Assembly: GCF_011043525.1 (NCBI RefSeq)
Contig: NZ_JAAKGO010000006.1
Location: 1 to 64,000 of the forward strand
DNA: 64,000 bases
DNA from: Sphingobacterium sp. SGG-5
GTDB taxonomy: Bacteria > Bacteroidota > Bacteroidia > Sphingobacteriales > Sphingobacteriaceae
Direction of reading: 5' to 3'
The position numbers were made by a program, and so were the translations under genes. Below are positions 16,965 to 25,224 of the stretch, in pieces. The notes under the pieces were generated by a model. The model saw nothing but the letters and a program-made list of their open reading frames with translations, was not told the DNA's origin and did no database searches. Numbering within the stretch: position 1 is the stretch's first letter; each line of letters begins with the position of its first letter.

Positions 16965-18350
16965 CTATCCAAACAATGCCCGGAAAACATCCTCCAACGT
17001 AGCTACCGGGCGAATGGCAATATTGTACTTCTTGGCATCCAAGCCTTTCGTATTGTATTTGGATATAAATATACAGTCGAACCCCAGTTTTTCGGCCTCC
17101 GAGATACGCTGTTCGATACGGTTGACAGCCCGGATTTCACCCGAAAGCCCTACCTCACCTGCAAAAGTCAGTTGTGTGGGGAGAGGGATGTCCTGCTGGG
17201 AGGAGATGATAGCCGCAATGACCGCCAGATCGATAGCAGGGTCCTCCACCCGCAATCCCCCGGCAATGTTCAGGAAGACATCCTGTGCACTCAATCGGAA
17301 GCCAAAGCGCTTTTCCAGCACGGCCAACAACATGTTTAACCGTTTGGTATCAAAACCTGTCGAACTCCGTTGCGGTGTGCCGAAGGCGGAGTTGGAGACC
17401 AGTGCCTGCACTTCGATCAACAGCGGACGCATACCCTCCAGCATGGCAGCAATTGCCACACCACTGCTTGGTGCATCCCGTTGGGAGATCATGATTTCTG
17501 ACGGATTGGATACCTCGCGGAGCCCCGAGCCCTGCATCTCGTAAATCCCCAGCTCGGATGAGGAGCCAAACCTATTTTTGACCGACCGCAAGATGCGGTA
17601 GACATGGTGGCGGTCGCCCTCGAATTGTAACACGGTATCGACCATGTGCTCCAACACTTTGGGACCGGCAATAGACCCGTCTTTGGTGATATGGCCGACG
17701 ATGAAGACCGGTGTGTTGGTTTCTTTGGCAAAGCGGAGCAGTTCTGCTGTACACTCCCGAACCTGTGACACCGACCCCGGGGCCGATTCAATCTGCGCCG
17801 AATGCAAGGTCTGTATCGAATCGATGACGACGATATTCGGGGCGATTGCTTCCAGCTGTTTAAAGATGTTTTGTGTGGAAGTTTCGGTCAGTATATAGCA
17901 GTTGGCCTTGGCATTTTGCGCCAGTCGCTCGGCCCGCATCTTGATTTGCTGCTCGCTCTCTTCCCCCGAGATGTACAGTACTTTGGCCTGTGGCATCGAC
18001 AGGGCAAGTTGTAGCATCAGCGTCGATTTGCCAATGCCAGGTTCTCCGCCGATCAACACCAATGAACCGGGAACAATTCCTCCGCCCAGTACACGGTTAA
18101 ACTCTTTGTCCGGCGTGAGCATGCGCTGCTCTTCATTGTAAACGATCTCGTGAATAACCGCTGCTTTGTTCACCCGTTTCTGGCCACCCATCGTGGTGGC
18201 ACTGCGCCATTCGGGTACCCGGGAGGAGATTTTTTCGACAACCTCCTCCACGAAAGAGTTCCACTGCTTACAGGACGGGCACTGCCCTAGCCATTTAGGC
18301 GACTCATAGCCACACGACTGACAGAAATATGCGGATTTCGCTTTAGCCAT
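16965..18350 (-). CDS. radA: DNA repair protein RadA
   Basis: A 461-aa protein with an N-terminal C4 zinc finger (CQSCGYESPKWLGQCPSC, residues about 10-27), a RecA-like ATPase with Walker A GGEPGIGKST (about 97) and Walker B IVVIDSIQTLHS, the RadA-specific KNRFG motif, and a C-terminal Lon-protease-like domain. It processes recombination intermediates with branch-migration activity. It lies 25 bp downstream of the dipeptidase gene on the same strand. Confidence 0.96.
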   Translation of the reverse strand: MAKAKSAYFCQSCGYESPKWLGQCPSCKQWNSFVEEVVEKISSRVPEWRSATTMGGQKRVNKAAVIHEIVYNEEQRMLTPDKEFNRVLGGGIVPGSLVLIGGEPGIGKSTLMLQLALSMPQAKVLYISGEESEQQIKMRAERLAQNAKANCYILTETSTQNIFKQLEAIAPNIVVIDSIQTLHSAQIESAPGSVSQVRECTAELLRFAKETNTPVFIVGHITKDGSIAGPKVLEHMVDTVLQFEGDRHHVYRILRSVKNRFGSSSELGIYEMQGSGLREVSNPSEIMISQRDAPSSGVAIAAMLEGMRPLLIEVQALVSNSAFGTPQRSSTGFDTKRLNMLLAVLEKRFGFRLSAQDVFLNIAGGLRVEDPAIDLAVIAAIISSQQDIPLPTQLTFAGEVGLSGEIRAVNRIEQRISEAEKLGFDCIFISKYNTKGLDAKKYNIAIRPVATLEDVFRALFG

Positions 18351-18375
18351 GATACGAATATAGCAAAAACATCGA

Positions 18376-19539
18376 TCAACTTTCGTTCTCCCGTAGGATA
18401 CGTAGAAAATTCAGCCCCATAATTTTGGCGATATCTTCTGGCGTATACCCCCGTTCCAGCAACGCTTTTGTCAAGAGCGGAAATTTCGATACATCATCGA
18501 GACCCTGCGGTGCGGACTCGATCCCATCAAAATCGGAGCCAATCGCGACATGGTCTGCGCCGACCTTTTGGACAAGATAATCGATGTGATACAGCAAATT
18601 CGACAAGGGGGCGTCGGCCAGATACTGGTTTTCTTTCGAGAGCTTATTGTATTGCATCCGTGTCGTCATCTTCGCATCGGGAGCCTGACCCGTTTGTTGT
18701 GTATATAATGCTTGAAGTCGGTCTTCGTAAGTCGAGTCCAAAAATAGGGAATAGAAATTGACCCCTACAACGCCACCATTTTTGACGAGGGCAGCCAGCT
18801 GTTGGTCGTCCAGATTCCGAAAATGTTGTGTCAGTGCAGCAGCGTTGCTATGGGATACCAAGACGGGCTTGGAAGTGATGGCCATGACATCGTAGAAGGT
18901 CTTTTTGCTGGCATGGGACAGATCCACCATCATACCCAGTTCATTCATCTTGCGGACGATCATTTTTCCGTGCTCTGACAACCCTTGTTGTGCAGCAGCC
19001 GGTTTTTCATCTTCTACTGCCGCGGCGGTTGCCCAAGGTAAGTTGTAGTTCCACGTCAACGTGAGATACCTGGCCCCACGATCATATAGCGTTTGCAGAT
19101 TTTCAATCGAGTTTTCGATCATGTGTCCGCTTTCCACACCGATTAAAGCCGCAATTTTACCCGCCGCAACAATGCGATCGATATCCCGGCTACTTTTTGC
19201 AAGCTCGATCCGCTGTGCGTTGCGGGCGACAATACTTTCCAACGAATCGATCTGCTCGTTGGCATGCTTAAAAGCTCCTGTCGGCCATTTTTTGTCATTG
19301 GACCATACCGCAAATACCTGCACATCGACACCGCCCTTTTGCAGACGGGGGATATCCGTATGCCCCGTATCCAGGCTGTTGCTGATATCCCGGCCCCGCA
19401 TGACAGCGGTAGCGAGGACATCGTTATGTCCGTCGACGACAATCAGGTCGCGATGCAGTTTTTCGACATCTTGCGCGCAAAGGTTTATGGCGTTCATAAA
19501 AAGGACAAATACAAATAAAAAGGATGTTCTGTATATCAT
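18376..19539 (-). CDS. Membrane dipeptidase (renal dipeptidase type, M19), exported
   Basis: A 387-aa protein with a signal peptide ending NLCAQ (about residue 23). M19 zinc-binding motifs: VVDGHNDV (about 35-42), IGVESGHM, VDLSHAS, LVSHSNAAAL and IGSDFDGI. It hydrolyses dipeptides in the periplasm, some family members accepting D-residues. Its ATG overlaps the TGA of the upstream serine hydrolase (ATGA, 19536-19539), indicating coupled translation. Pairing with a beta-lactamase-fold protein suggests turnover of peptidoglycan-derived peptides, an inference from context. Confidence 0.9.
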   Translation of the reverse strand: MIYRTSFLFVFVLFMNAINLCAQDVEKLHRDLIVVDGHNDVLATAVMRGRDISNSLDTGHTDIPRLQKGGVDVQVFAVWSNDKKWPTGAFKHANEQIDSLESIVARNAQRIELAKSSRDIDRIVAAGKIAALIGVESGHMIENSIENLQTLYDRGARYLTLTWNYNLPWATAAAVEDEKPAAAQQGLSEHGKMIVRKMNELGMMVDLSHASKKTFYDVMAITSKPVLVSHSNAAALTQHFRNLDDQQLAALVKNGGVVGVNFYSLFLDSTYEDRLQALYTQQTGQAPDAKMTTRMQYNKLSKENQYLADAPLSNLLYHIDYLVQKVGADHVAIGSDFDGIESAPQGLDDVSKFPLLTKALLERGYTPEDIAKIMGLNFLRILRENES

Positions 19540-21275
19540 ATTTTAGGGAGTATAGTTTCATAGATAGCGTCCTGTATCCGACTTCGGATATTCAGGTCGC
19601 TCAACTTCGAGGTGACCTGTGGGTGGACACGGTTGGACAAGAAAATATAGACCAGCTGATTCTGCGGATCCATCCAGATGCAGGTTCCCGTATAGCCGGT
19701 ATGGCCATACACCGAGTTGTTGCTAAGGCGGGAAGGATAGCCGTCTTTACTGTCCGGGTCGTAGCGATCAAACCCTAGGCCGCGACGACTTTTTTCAGAC
19801 TGCCGGGAGGTAAACAGATCCACCGTAGCTCCTTGGAAATAACGTATACCGCCATATTTTCCCCGGTTGAGCAGCAGCTGTCCGTATATCGCCAGATCAT
19901 TTGCCGTGGCAAACAGTCCCGCATGACCCGCTATACCGCCGGCCATGGCTGCCCCCTGGTCATGGACATAGCCGGTCAACAAGGTTTTGCGAAAGATCAT
20001 ATCCTGCTCGGTGGGAACGATCCGATCTTTATCGAATCGCTCACGTGGATTATACCCTGCGGTCTTCATGCCGAGTGGCTTGTATAGCCAACGTGCTACA
20101 TAAGTATCGAGCGCTGTCCCGGATACCTGTTCGATAATCTCTTTCATCACATACATGCTAATGTCGGAATACACATAGTTGCCGACGGGTTTGACAGGAG
20201 ACTTCAGCATCTCCGGCCACATCACCTGCCGGTAATAATCCGTCAGCAGATAGGCCTGGTCCGCCACCTTCACCTGATGGGTTGGGGAAGGGTAGCTTTG
20301 CAGATCGCCCGTTTTCAATTCCCGGTAAAAAGGAATATAAGGAATGAACCCTGCTTCATGCAGAAGAACACGCCGCACGGTAATATCCGCTTTATTGGTT
20401 TCCCGGCTCTCTGCTAAATAATCACCTATAGTTTTATCTAGATCAATTTTTCCCGATTCATAGAGGTGCATCGCCACCGGTGTCGTTGCTGCGATCTTAC
20501 TGACCGAGGCCAGGTCGAAGATGTCACTCAGCCGGGTGGGTACCTTTTTGTCATACGTGTGGTAGCCATATGCTTTTTCAAAGATCACCTGGTTGTTTTT
20601 CAGCGCCATGACGACCATGCCGGGTGTCGCCCGTTGTTGTATGGCTTCCGCAGCGATCTCGTCTATCTTTTTTGTTAATCCCCCAATATCCCAAGCCGTA
20701 GGGTTAACATGCGCATACTGGATGCGGGTATATGTGGTCTTGTTGGCCGGCAGCCCCTGCGTAATAGCCATCCCGCCAAACAAGCTCATCGCCATATTTT
20801 GTTGCTCCACCGCGCCCCATCCCACAGCTAGCAGTTCTGTAAGTTGTCCCCCGAACCGTGGGCTGGACAAAAACGCCTCCTGTTGCCGAGTCACAAAGGT
20901 ACAGACGATGACCTGCTTGCCGAGGTTGGCCGACTGCCGTGCTTTCAGGAGTATGTCCGCTGTAAGCTCGGCGGTTTTCCCGGCGAGGATAATCGTGTTG
21001 TAAGGTTTCGTATCTTCCGTATAGCTGGAAAAGTCCGTTTCAGCAATTTCTGTATAACGGCCCAGCCTGGAGATAAAGTTTGCATAGCTTGTCTTCCGTG
21101 GCGTAACGACCAGTATACTTCGGTTGTCGAGCTGTGTAAAAGGAATAATGCCACCACGGTTGTAGACGAGGACAGTGTGGTTGTCTATGGAGCGCACGGC
21201 TTGCCCCTGCGCCTGTATTGTAAAAAATACCCAGCCGATAAACCAGCAGATCCCCTGTCTTGCTAAACGTTTCAT
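19536..21275 (-). CDS. Serine hydrolase (beta-lactamase fold) with GH3 C-terminal-like domain but no GH3 catalytic domain
   Basis: A 579-aa protein. Signal peptide to about residue 25; residues about 27-190 look like the C-terminal alpha/beta domain of family 3 glycosidases (HTVLVYNRGGIIPFTQLDNR, then SILVVTPR). Residues about 200-575 are a class C beta-lactamase/DD-peptidase fold with SVSK (Ser257 nucleophile, Lys260), YSD and HTGYTG. In many Bacteroidota a single ~1000-aa protein joins a GH3 N-acetylglucosaminidase to such a hydrolase. Here the GH3 catalytic barrel is absent and the signal peptide is joined directly to the GH3 C-domain. Probable cell-wall role; first gene of the hydrolase-dipeptidase-radA-TPR set. 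Confidence 0.85.
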   Translation of the reverse strand: MKRLARQGICWFIGWVFFTIQAQGQAVRSIDNHTVLVYNRGGIIPFTQLDNRSILVVTPRKTSYANFISRLGRYTEIAETDFSSYTEDTKPYNTIILAGKTAELTADILLKARQSANLGKQVIVCTFVTRQQEAFLSSPRFGGQLTELLAVGWGAVEQQNMAMSLFGGMAITQGLPANKTTYTRIQYAHVNPTAWDIGGLTKKIDEIAAEAIQQRATPGMVVMALKNNQVIFEKAYGYHTYDKKVPTRLSDIFDLASVSKIAATTPVAMHLYESGKIDLDKTIGDYLAESRETNKADITVRRVLLHEAGFIPYIPFYRELKTGDLQSYPSPTHQVKVADQAYLLTDYYRQVMWPEMLKSPVKPVGNYVYSDISMYVMKEIIEQVSGTALDTYVARWLYKPLGMKTAGYNPRERFDKDRIVPTEQDMIFRKTLLTGYVHDQGAAMAGGIAGHAGLFATANDLAIYGQLLLNRGKYGGIRYFQGATVDLFTSRQSEKSRRGLGFDRYDPDSKDGYPSRLSNNSVYGHTGYTGTCIWMDPQNQLVYIFLSNRVHPQVTSKLSDLNIRSRIQDAIYETILPKI

Positions 21276-21336
21276 GCTTCTGAAAATATGCGGTAAATAT
21301 ACGGCAACCCGTGTTTAGTAACAAATGGTTACAAGG

Positions 21337-21520
21337 CCCTTCTTTATTCCTTGATGAATAAAGAAGCAAACAAATCAAGGCTTGGATACTGTTACGCTAA
21401 AAATAGTTCGAAGTCCGGAATGTATTTGAGCCGTTCCGCTTCGCTGCACTTCTTAAATCCATTCTAATCGGACTTCTTCTATTTTTTTACGCTACAGCAT
21501 CCTAGGCCGTTTTTCTACGG
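21337..21520 (-). repeat. Structured repeat family 2, copy A
   Basis: Its first 50 bp (21337-21386) match exactly, in reverse complement, a segment near the right end of the window (about 63862-63912). Parts: a hairpin with arms CTTCTTTATT and AATAAAGAAG, a long variable hairpin with arms GAAGTCCG (21410-21417) and CGGACTTC (21469-21476), then the conserved end CCTAGGCCGT...CTACGG. The variable arms differ in copy B but pair within each copy. It lies upstream of the serine hydrolase gene. Confidence 0.8.
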
Positions 21521-21541
21521 ACATAGTATTTTAGATACGCG

Positions 21542-21560
21542 CCTGCCTGCGGTAGGCAGG
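21542..21560. repeat. Short palindrome CCTGCCT-N5-AGGCAGG
   Basis: A perfect 7-bp stem with loop GCGGT. The same palindrome with loop ACGGT occurs at 32162-32180; both lie about 20-40 bp before a family 1 copy, separated by a GATTTGAGAA segment. Confidence 0.7.
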
Positions 21561-21578
21561 TATAGCGTATTGAGACGT

Positions 21579-21745
21579 GAGATTTGAGAAGACGGAAGCA
21601 ATATCCGCACAAGAGCTATAGGTGTCGCCTAAGCGGGTCGCGGATAGCAGGAAGGAAGAGACTTTGTAGCGATCCGGTACAGCGACGAGTTTTGGGTACT
21701 TTTTGCGGTCAAAAAGTACAAAAAGCCCCATCGCGGCTTGAGCGA
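21579..21745 (+). repeat. Structured intergenic repeat family 1, copy 4
   Basis: GAGATTTGAG lead, ATCCGCAC box, closing stem GTCGC/GCGAC, inner stem GCGGGTCGC/GCGATCCGG (pairs well through a T:A and a G:T), terminal hairpin arms GTACTTTTT/AAAAAGTAC (21696-21719), and a third small hairpin AGCC...GGCT. It ends about 25 bp before the -7 element of xseA. Confidence 0.8.
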
Positions 21746-21770
21746 TATTGCATATAAAAACGAAATTACC

Positions 21771-21778
21771 TAAGTTTG
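21771..21778 (+). promoter_or_regulatory. -7 promoter element for xseA
   Basis: TAAGTTTG fits TAnnTTTG. It covers the in-frame TTG at 21776 and ends 4 bp before the GTG at 21782, so the transcript would be nearly leaderless if GTG 21782 is the start. Confidence 0.45.
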
Positions 21779-21781
21779 GGT

Positions 21782-23038
21782 GTGCCTGAAAGTATTCAAG
21801 ATAGAACCGTCTATTCCTTGTTGGAAGTTGCGAAAAGCATTCAGAAGACCCTTGCCGACCGATACCGAAGTCTGTATTGGGTAAAGGCGGAGATGAACAA
21901 GCTCAACCACTATAAGCATTCCGGACACTGTTACCCCGAATTGGTAGAGAAGCGAGAGGGCAAGGTTGTGGCGGAAATCCGTTCCATACTCTGGAAAAGC
22001 GACTTTGAACGCATCAACCAACAGTTTGTCACCTTGCTCAACGAACCCTTGCGGGATGGAATTTCCATCTTGTTTCAGGCGGGAATTTCATACGATCCTT
22101 TGCATGGATTGAGCTTACGCATTGTCGACATCGACCCGGCCTTTGTGCTGGGCGAGTTGGAGAAAGAAAAAAAAGAAAGTATCCGGCGTCTCCAGGAGGA
22201 AGGTCTTTTCGATGCCAATAGACGGTTGTCTTTTCCTCCCGTTCCCAAAAGATTGGCCATTATCTCCGTCGAAACCAGTAAAGGGCTATCGGATTTTTAT
22301 AAAATTATCGGCCAAAATCCTTGGGGGTACCGCTTTGAAACCACGTTGTATCCGGCTTTGCTGCAAGGTGATAAATCCATTCCCTCGATTATTCGACAGC
22401 TTGCTGTTATTGCCGAGCAGTCGGAGCGCTATGATGCGGTGGCCATTATCCGTGGTGGTGGTGGTGAGGTGGGGCTATCCAGTTACAACAACTATGCGTT
22501 GGCCAAAGCGATAGCGATCTTCCCCATCCCGGTGCTGACGGGTATAGGACACTCGACCAACGAAACGGTTAGCGAGATGGTGTCTTTCAAGAATGCAATA
22601 ACACCGAGTGAGTTGGCGGACTTTCTGATTCAGAAGTTCCACAATTTTGCGATACCTGTAGACCAGGCCCGGGAAAAGCTGATCAGCAGTGCAACGGCAA
22701 CATTCGTGCAGGAGCGTGAGGTTTTGCATCGGCTGGCCCAGCAGCTTTCCTGGAGCAGTGGCAATCTGGTGGCTACAGAACGTCATCAGCTGCACCTCCT
22801 CACACAGCGGTTGCAGCTCTTTGGCCGCCATTTTTTAAAAGAACAGCAGGCCAGCTTGGCACATATTCAAAAAATAGTCGACATGGCCGACCCCAAATTA
22901 TTGCTAAAGAAAGGGTATAGCATTACACAGGTGCGCGGTAAGGCCCTACAACACGCCGAACAGGTGCAAGAAGGCGATCTGATCGAGACCCTTTTGTTCG
23001 ACGGTAAAATAACCAGTACAGTCACCACCAAAAGCTAA
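21782..23038 (+). CDS. xseA: Exodeoxyribonuclease VII large subunit
   Basis: A 418-aa protein from GTG 21782. The N-terminal OB-fold domain is in place (VYSLLEVAKSIQ ... WVKAEMNKLNHYKHSGHCYPEL). The central nuclease region has LAIISVETSKGLSDF, VAIIRGGGGEVGLSSYNNYALAKAIAIFPIPVLTGIGHSTNET, followed by helical segments and the late KKGYSITQV typical of XseA. It degrades single-stranded DNA to oligonucleotides with XseB. A start at TTG 21776 is possible but would lie inside the promoter element. xseB follows 5 bp downstream. Confidence 0.94.
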   Translation: MPESIQDRTVYSLLEVAKSIQKTLADRYRSLYWVKAEMNKLNHYKHSGHCYPELVEKREGKVVAEIRSILWKSDFERINQQFVTLLNEPLRDGISILFQAGISYDPLHGLSLRIVDIDPAFVLGELEKEKKESIRRLQEEGLFDANRRLSFPPVPKRLAIISVETSKGLSDFYKIIGQNPWGYRFETTLYPALLQGDKSIPSIIRQLAVIAEQSERYDAVAIIRGGGGEVGLSSYNNYALAKAIAIFPIPVLTGIGHSTNETVSEMVSFKNAITPSELADFLIQKFHNFAIPVDQAREKLISSATATFVQEREVLHRLAQQLSWSSGNLVATERHQLHLLTQRLQLFGRHFLKEQQASLAHIQKIVDMADPKLLLKKGYSITQVRGKALQHAEQVQEGDLIETLLFDGKITSTVTTKS

Positions 23039-23043
23039 TTGAT

Positions 23044-23241
23044 ATGGAACAGAATTATACGTATGTCGAAGCCCTCCAGGAATTGCAGGCCATTGTAAAG
23101 GAAATCGAAGTCGGCGATGTTACGGTGGATGTCCTCGCGGAAAAAATCCATAAAGCCGCTCAGCTCATTGCCGTCTGCCAGGCCAAGCTCACCGCTTCCG
23201 AAGAAGAAGTAGAACGGTTGTTAAAGGAATTAGCGCCATAG
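23044..23241 (+). CDS. xseB: Exodeoxyribonuclease VII small subunit
   Basis: A 65-aa all-helical protein: YVEALQELQAIVKEIEVGDVTVDVLAEKIHKAAQLIAVCQAKLTASEEEVERLL matches XseB in length and pattern. It binds the helical part of XseA. It lies 5 bp after xseA, ends at TAG 23239-23241, and is followed within 12 bp by the hairpin of an inverted family 1 repeat, which could serve as terminator. Confidence 0.92.
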   Translation: MEQNYTYVEALQELQAIVKEIEVGDVTVDVLAEKIHKAAQLIAVCQAKLTASEEEVERLLKELAP

Positions 23242-23252
23242 GGGGACTTTCT

Positions 23253-23373
23253 CTTCCTTTTGACCGCAAAAGGAAGCAAAACTCGTCGCTGAAAAGTTTT
23301 GACGGTCGGGATAGTGCCTCCCTCTACTATTGTCAAAACTTTTGAGGCGGCATTCTTTATTCGTTGTACGGAT
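23253..23373 (-). repeat. Structured intergenic repeat family 1, copy 5 (inverted, third stem type)
   Basis: Terminal hairpin arms CTTCCTTTT/AAAAGGAAG (23253-23276), then CTCGTCGCTG (the reverse of the CAGCGACGAG box), then an inner stem of a different sequence: AAAAGTTTTGAC (23292-23303) pairs perfectly with GTCAAAACTTTT (23332-23343), then GGCGGCATT and TTGTACGGAT. This is the most diverged inner stem in the window. Confidence 0.75.
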
Positions 23374-23560
23374 GCTGCTCTATTCTCTCCTTCACAAAGA
23401 CTCTCCACTCTCGTTATGCTGTCATTTTGTAATCCTGTGTCCACTACTCTTTCGTTGCGAGAGCATAACAACGCATTAGACCCATATACTTCGCGAAGTG
23501 ATTTATGCACTGTCGAGAAAAACCAATACCTTAATGAAATAATATAATAAAATAAGTACA
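23374..23560. other. Non-coding spacer between oppositely oriented family 1 copies
   Basis: No credible gene or promoter seen. The two repeats flanking it are inverted relative to each other. Confidence 0.4.
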
Positions 23561-23700
23561 ATCTGTACAAACACTTAAAAAGTCGCCTTAGTGGGTCGCG
23601 GATAGCAGGAAGGAAGAAACATTGTAGCGAGCCGGTATAGCGACGAGTTTTTTTGTTACTTTTTTTGCGGAAAAAAAAGTAAAGAAAAGCCCTGTCGCGG
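23561..23700 (+). repeat. Structured intergenic repeat family 1, copy 6
   Basis: TCTGTACAA box, closing segment GTCGC facing GCGAC, inner arms GTGGGTCGC/GCGAGCCGG, terminal hairpin arms GTTACTTTTTTT/AAAAAAAAGTAA (23655-23682), then a small third hairpin AAGCC...GGCTT (23687-23703). It precedes the ugd promoter. Confidence 0.8.
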
Positions 23701-23743
23701 CTTTAGCGACTAAAAAACATTAGTGAAAGCAAGGCATTTTATT

Positions 23744-23751
23744 TAAGTTTG
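23744..23751 (+). promoter_or_regulatory. -7 promoter element for ugd
   Basis: TAAGTTTG fits TAnnTTTG, 27 bp before the ATG at 23779. It makes the in-frame TTG at 23749 unlikely as a start. Confidence 0.45.
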
Positions 23752-23778
23752 TTGCGAAAAAAAGTACAGCACAGAGCT

Positions 23779-25158
23779 ATGCAAGTGAAAAAAATATGTT
23801 GTATCGGTGCCGGTTATGTCGGCGGTCCTACGATGTCAGTGATTGCCCGGCAATGCCCGGATATTCAGATTACATTAGTGGACATGAATGCCCAGCGGAT
23901 TGCGGCGTGGAACGATGAAAATCTGGATAACCTACCCATTTACGAACCGGGGCTTGCCGAAATTGTCGCGGAGGCACGGGGCAGGAACTTATTTTTTTCT
24001 ACGGCTATCCGCGAAGCCATCGACGAAGCCGATATGATCTTTATTTCGGTCAATACGCCAACGAAAAATTATGGGAAAGGCAAGGGAATGGCGGCTGATC
24101 TCAAGTTTATCGAGCTCTGTGCCCGTCAGATTGCCGAAGTGGCCCGTACAGATAAAATTGTTGTCGAGAAATCTACTCTTCCTGTCCGCACGGCGGCAGC
24201 GCTTAAAAGCATCCTGCACCATACCGACAGCGGCGTCAACTTCCATATTCTCTCCAATCCGGAATTTCTGGCGGAGGGCACAGCTGTACAAGATTTACTC
24301 AACCCCGATCGGGTATTGATCGGTGGTGAAGAACCCGAGGCTGTTGAGGCCTTGGCTAACATTTATGCACGCTGGGTGTCTCGCGATCGCATCCTTACGA
24401 CCAATCTGTGGTCGTCTGAGCTGTCCAAACTGACAGCCAATGCGTTCCTGGCACAGCGGGTGTCGTCCATCAATGCCATCTCTGAACTCTGCGAAAAAAC
24501 AGGTGCCAATGTGGAAGAAGTAGCGAAAGCTATAGGCATGGACTCCCGTATAGGCCCGAAATTCCTGAAAGCCTCGGTAGGCTTCGGTGGCTCTTGCTTT
24601 CAAAAAGATATTCTGAATCTGGTCTATATCGCACGCTCCTATAATCTCCACGAAGTGGCGGATTATTGGGAACAGGTGATTATCATGAACGATCATCAGA
24701 AGCAACGCTTTGCGGACCGAATCGTGCAAACCCTTTTTAATACTGTCTCGGGGAAGCGGATTGCCATATTAGGGTGGGCCTTCAAAAAGGATACGAATGA
24801 TACCCGGGAGTCGGCAGCTATCTACGTGGCCGATCACCTGTTGAATGAGCAGGCCAACATAGCCGCCTACGACCCGAAAGTTCCCGCTGAGAAAGTTTTT
24901 ATGGATCTGGATCAGCTGAACAGCCGCCCTGCGGAGGAAAATAAACAACAGGTTTCAGTCTATGGTGATCCGTATGAAGCCTGTAAGGATGCCCACGCTA
25001 TCGCTATCCTAACGGAATGGGATGAATTCAAAACCTATGATTGGGCCCGTATAAAAGCTGGTATGAACAAACCGGCCTTTATCTTCGACGGACGTAAACT
25101 GCTCCAACGGCGGGAACTCGAAGCTTTGGGCTTCCAATATTATGCCATCGGCGAGTAG
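23779..25158 (+). CDS. ugd: UDP-glucose 6-dehydrogenase (nucleotide-sugar dehydrogenase)
   Basis: A 459-aa protein from ATG 23779. The N-terminal Rossmann motif [10 protein letters not shown], then [34 protein letters not shown], and the catalytic segment [12 protein letters not shown] with the active Cys. The C-terminal NAD-sugar domain includes [17 protein letters not shown]. It oxidises UDP-glucose to UDP-glucuronate for exopolysaccharide or lipopolysaccharide. The length and the inserted [10 protein letters not shown] resemble the eukaryote-like Bacteroidota form. It stands alone between repeat copies and the AsmA-like gene. Confidence 0.92.
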   Translation: MQVKKICCIGAGYVGGPTMSVIARQCPDIQITLVDMNAQRIAAWNDENLDNLPIYEPGLAEIVAEARGRNLFFSTAIREAIDEADMIFISVNTPTKNYGKGKGMAADLKFIELCARQIAEVARTDKIVVEKSTLPVRTAAALKSILHHTDSGVNFHILSNPEFLAEGTAVQDLLNPDRVLIGGEEPEAVEALANIYARWVSRDRILTTNLWSSELSKLTANAFLAQRVSSINAISELCEKTGANVEEVAKAIGMDSRIGPKFLKASVGFGGSCFQKDILNLVYIARSYNLHEVADYWEQVIIMNDHQKQRFADRIVQTLFNTVSGKRIAILGWAFKKDTNDTRESAAIYVADHLLNEQANIAAYDPKVPAEKVFMDLDQLNSRPAEENKQQVSVYGDPYEACKDAHAIAILTEWDEFKTYDWARIKAGMNKPAFIFDGRKLLQRRELEALGFQYYAIGE

Positions 25159-25224
25159 GCGAAAAAAACAATTTGCCTATACACCTTGTTTTAGACCCAG
25201 TGGTTATTAACTCAGGAGGTCTGC

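Noticed and set aside
14063..23700. Family 1 repeats as ends of an insertion sequence or MITE with transposase
   Set aside because: No transposase frame lies between inverted copies, no target duplications were seen, and the inner parts covary; a MITE origin cannot be excluded but is not shown.
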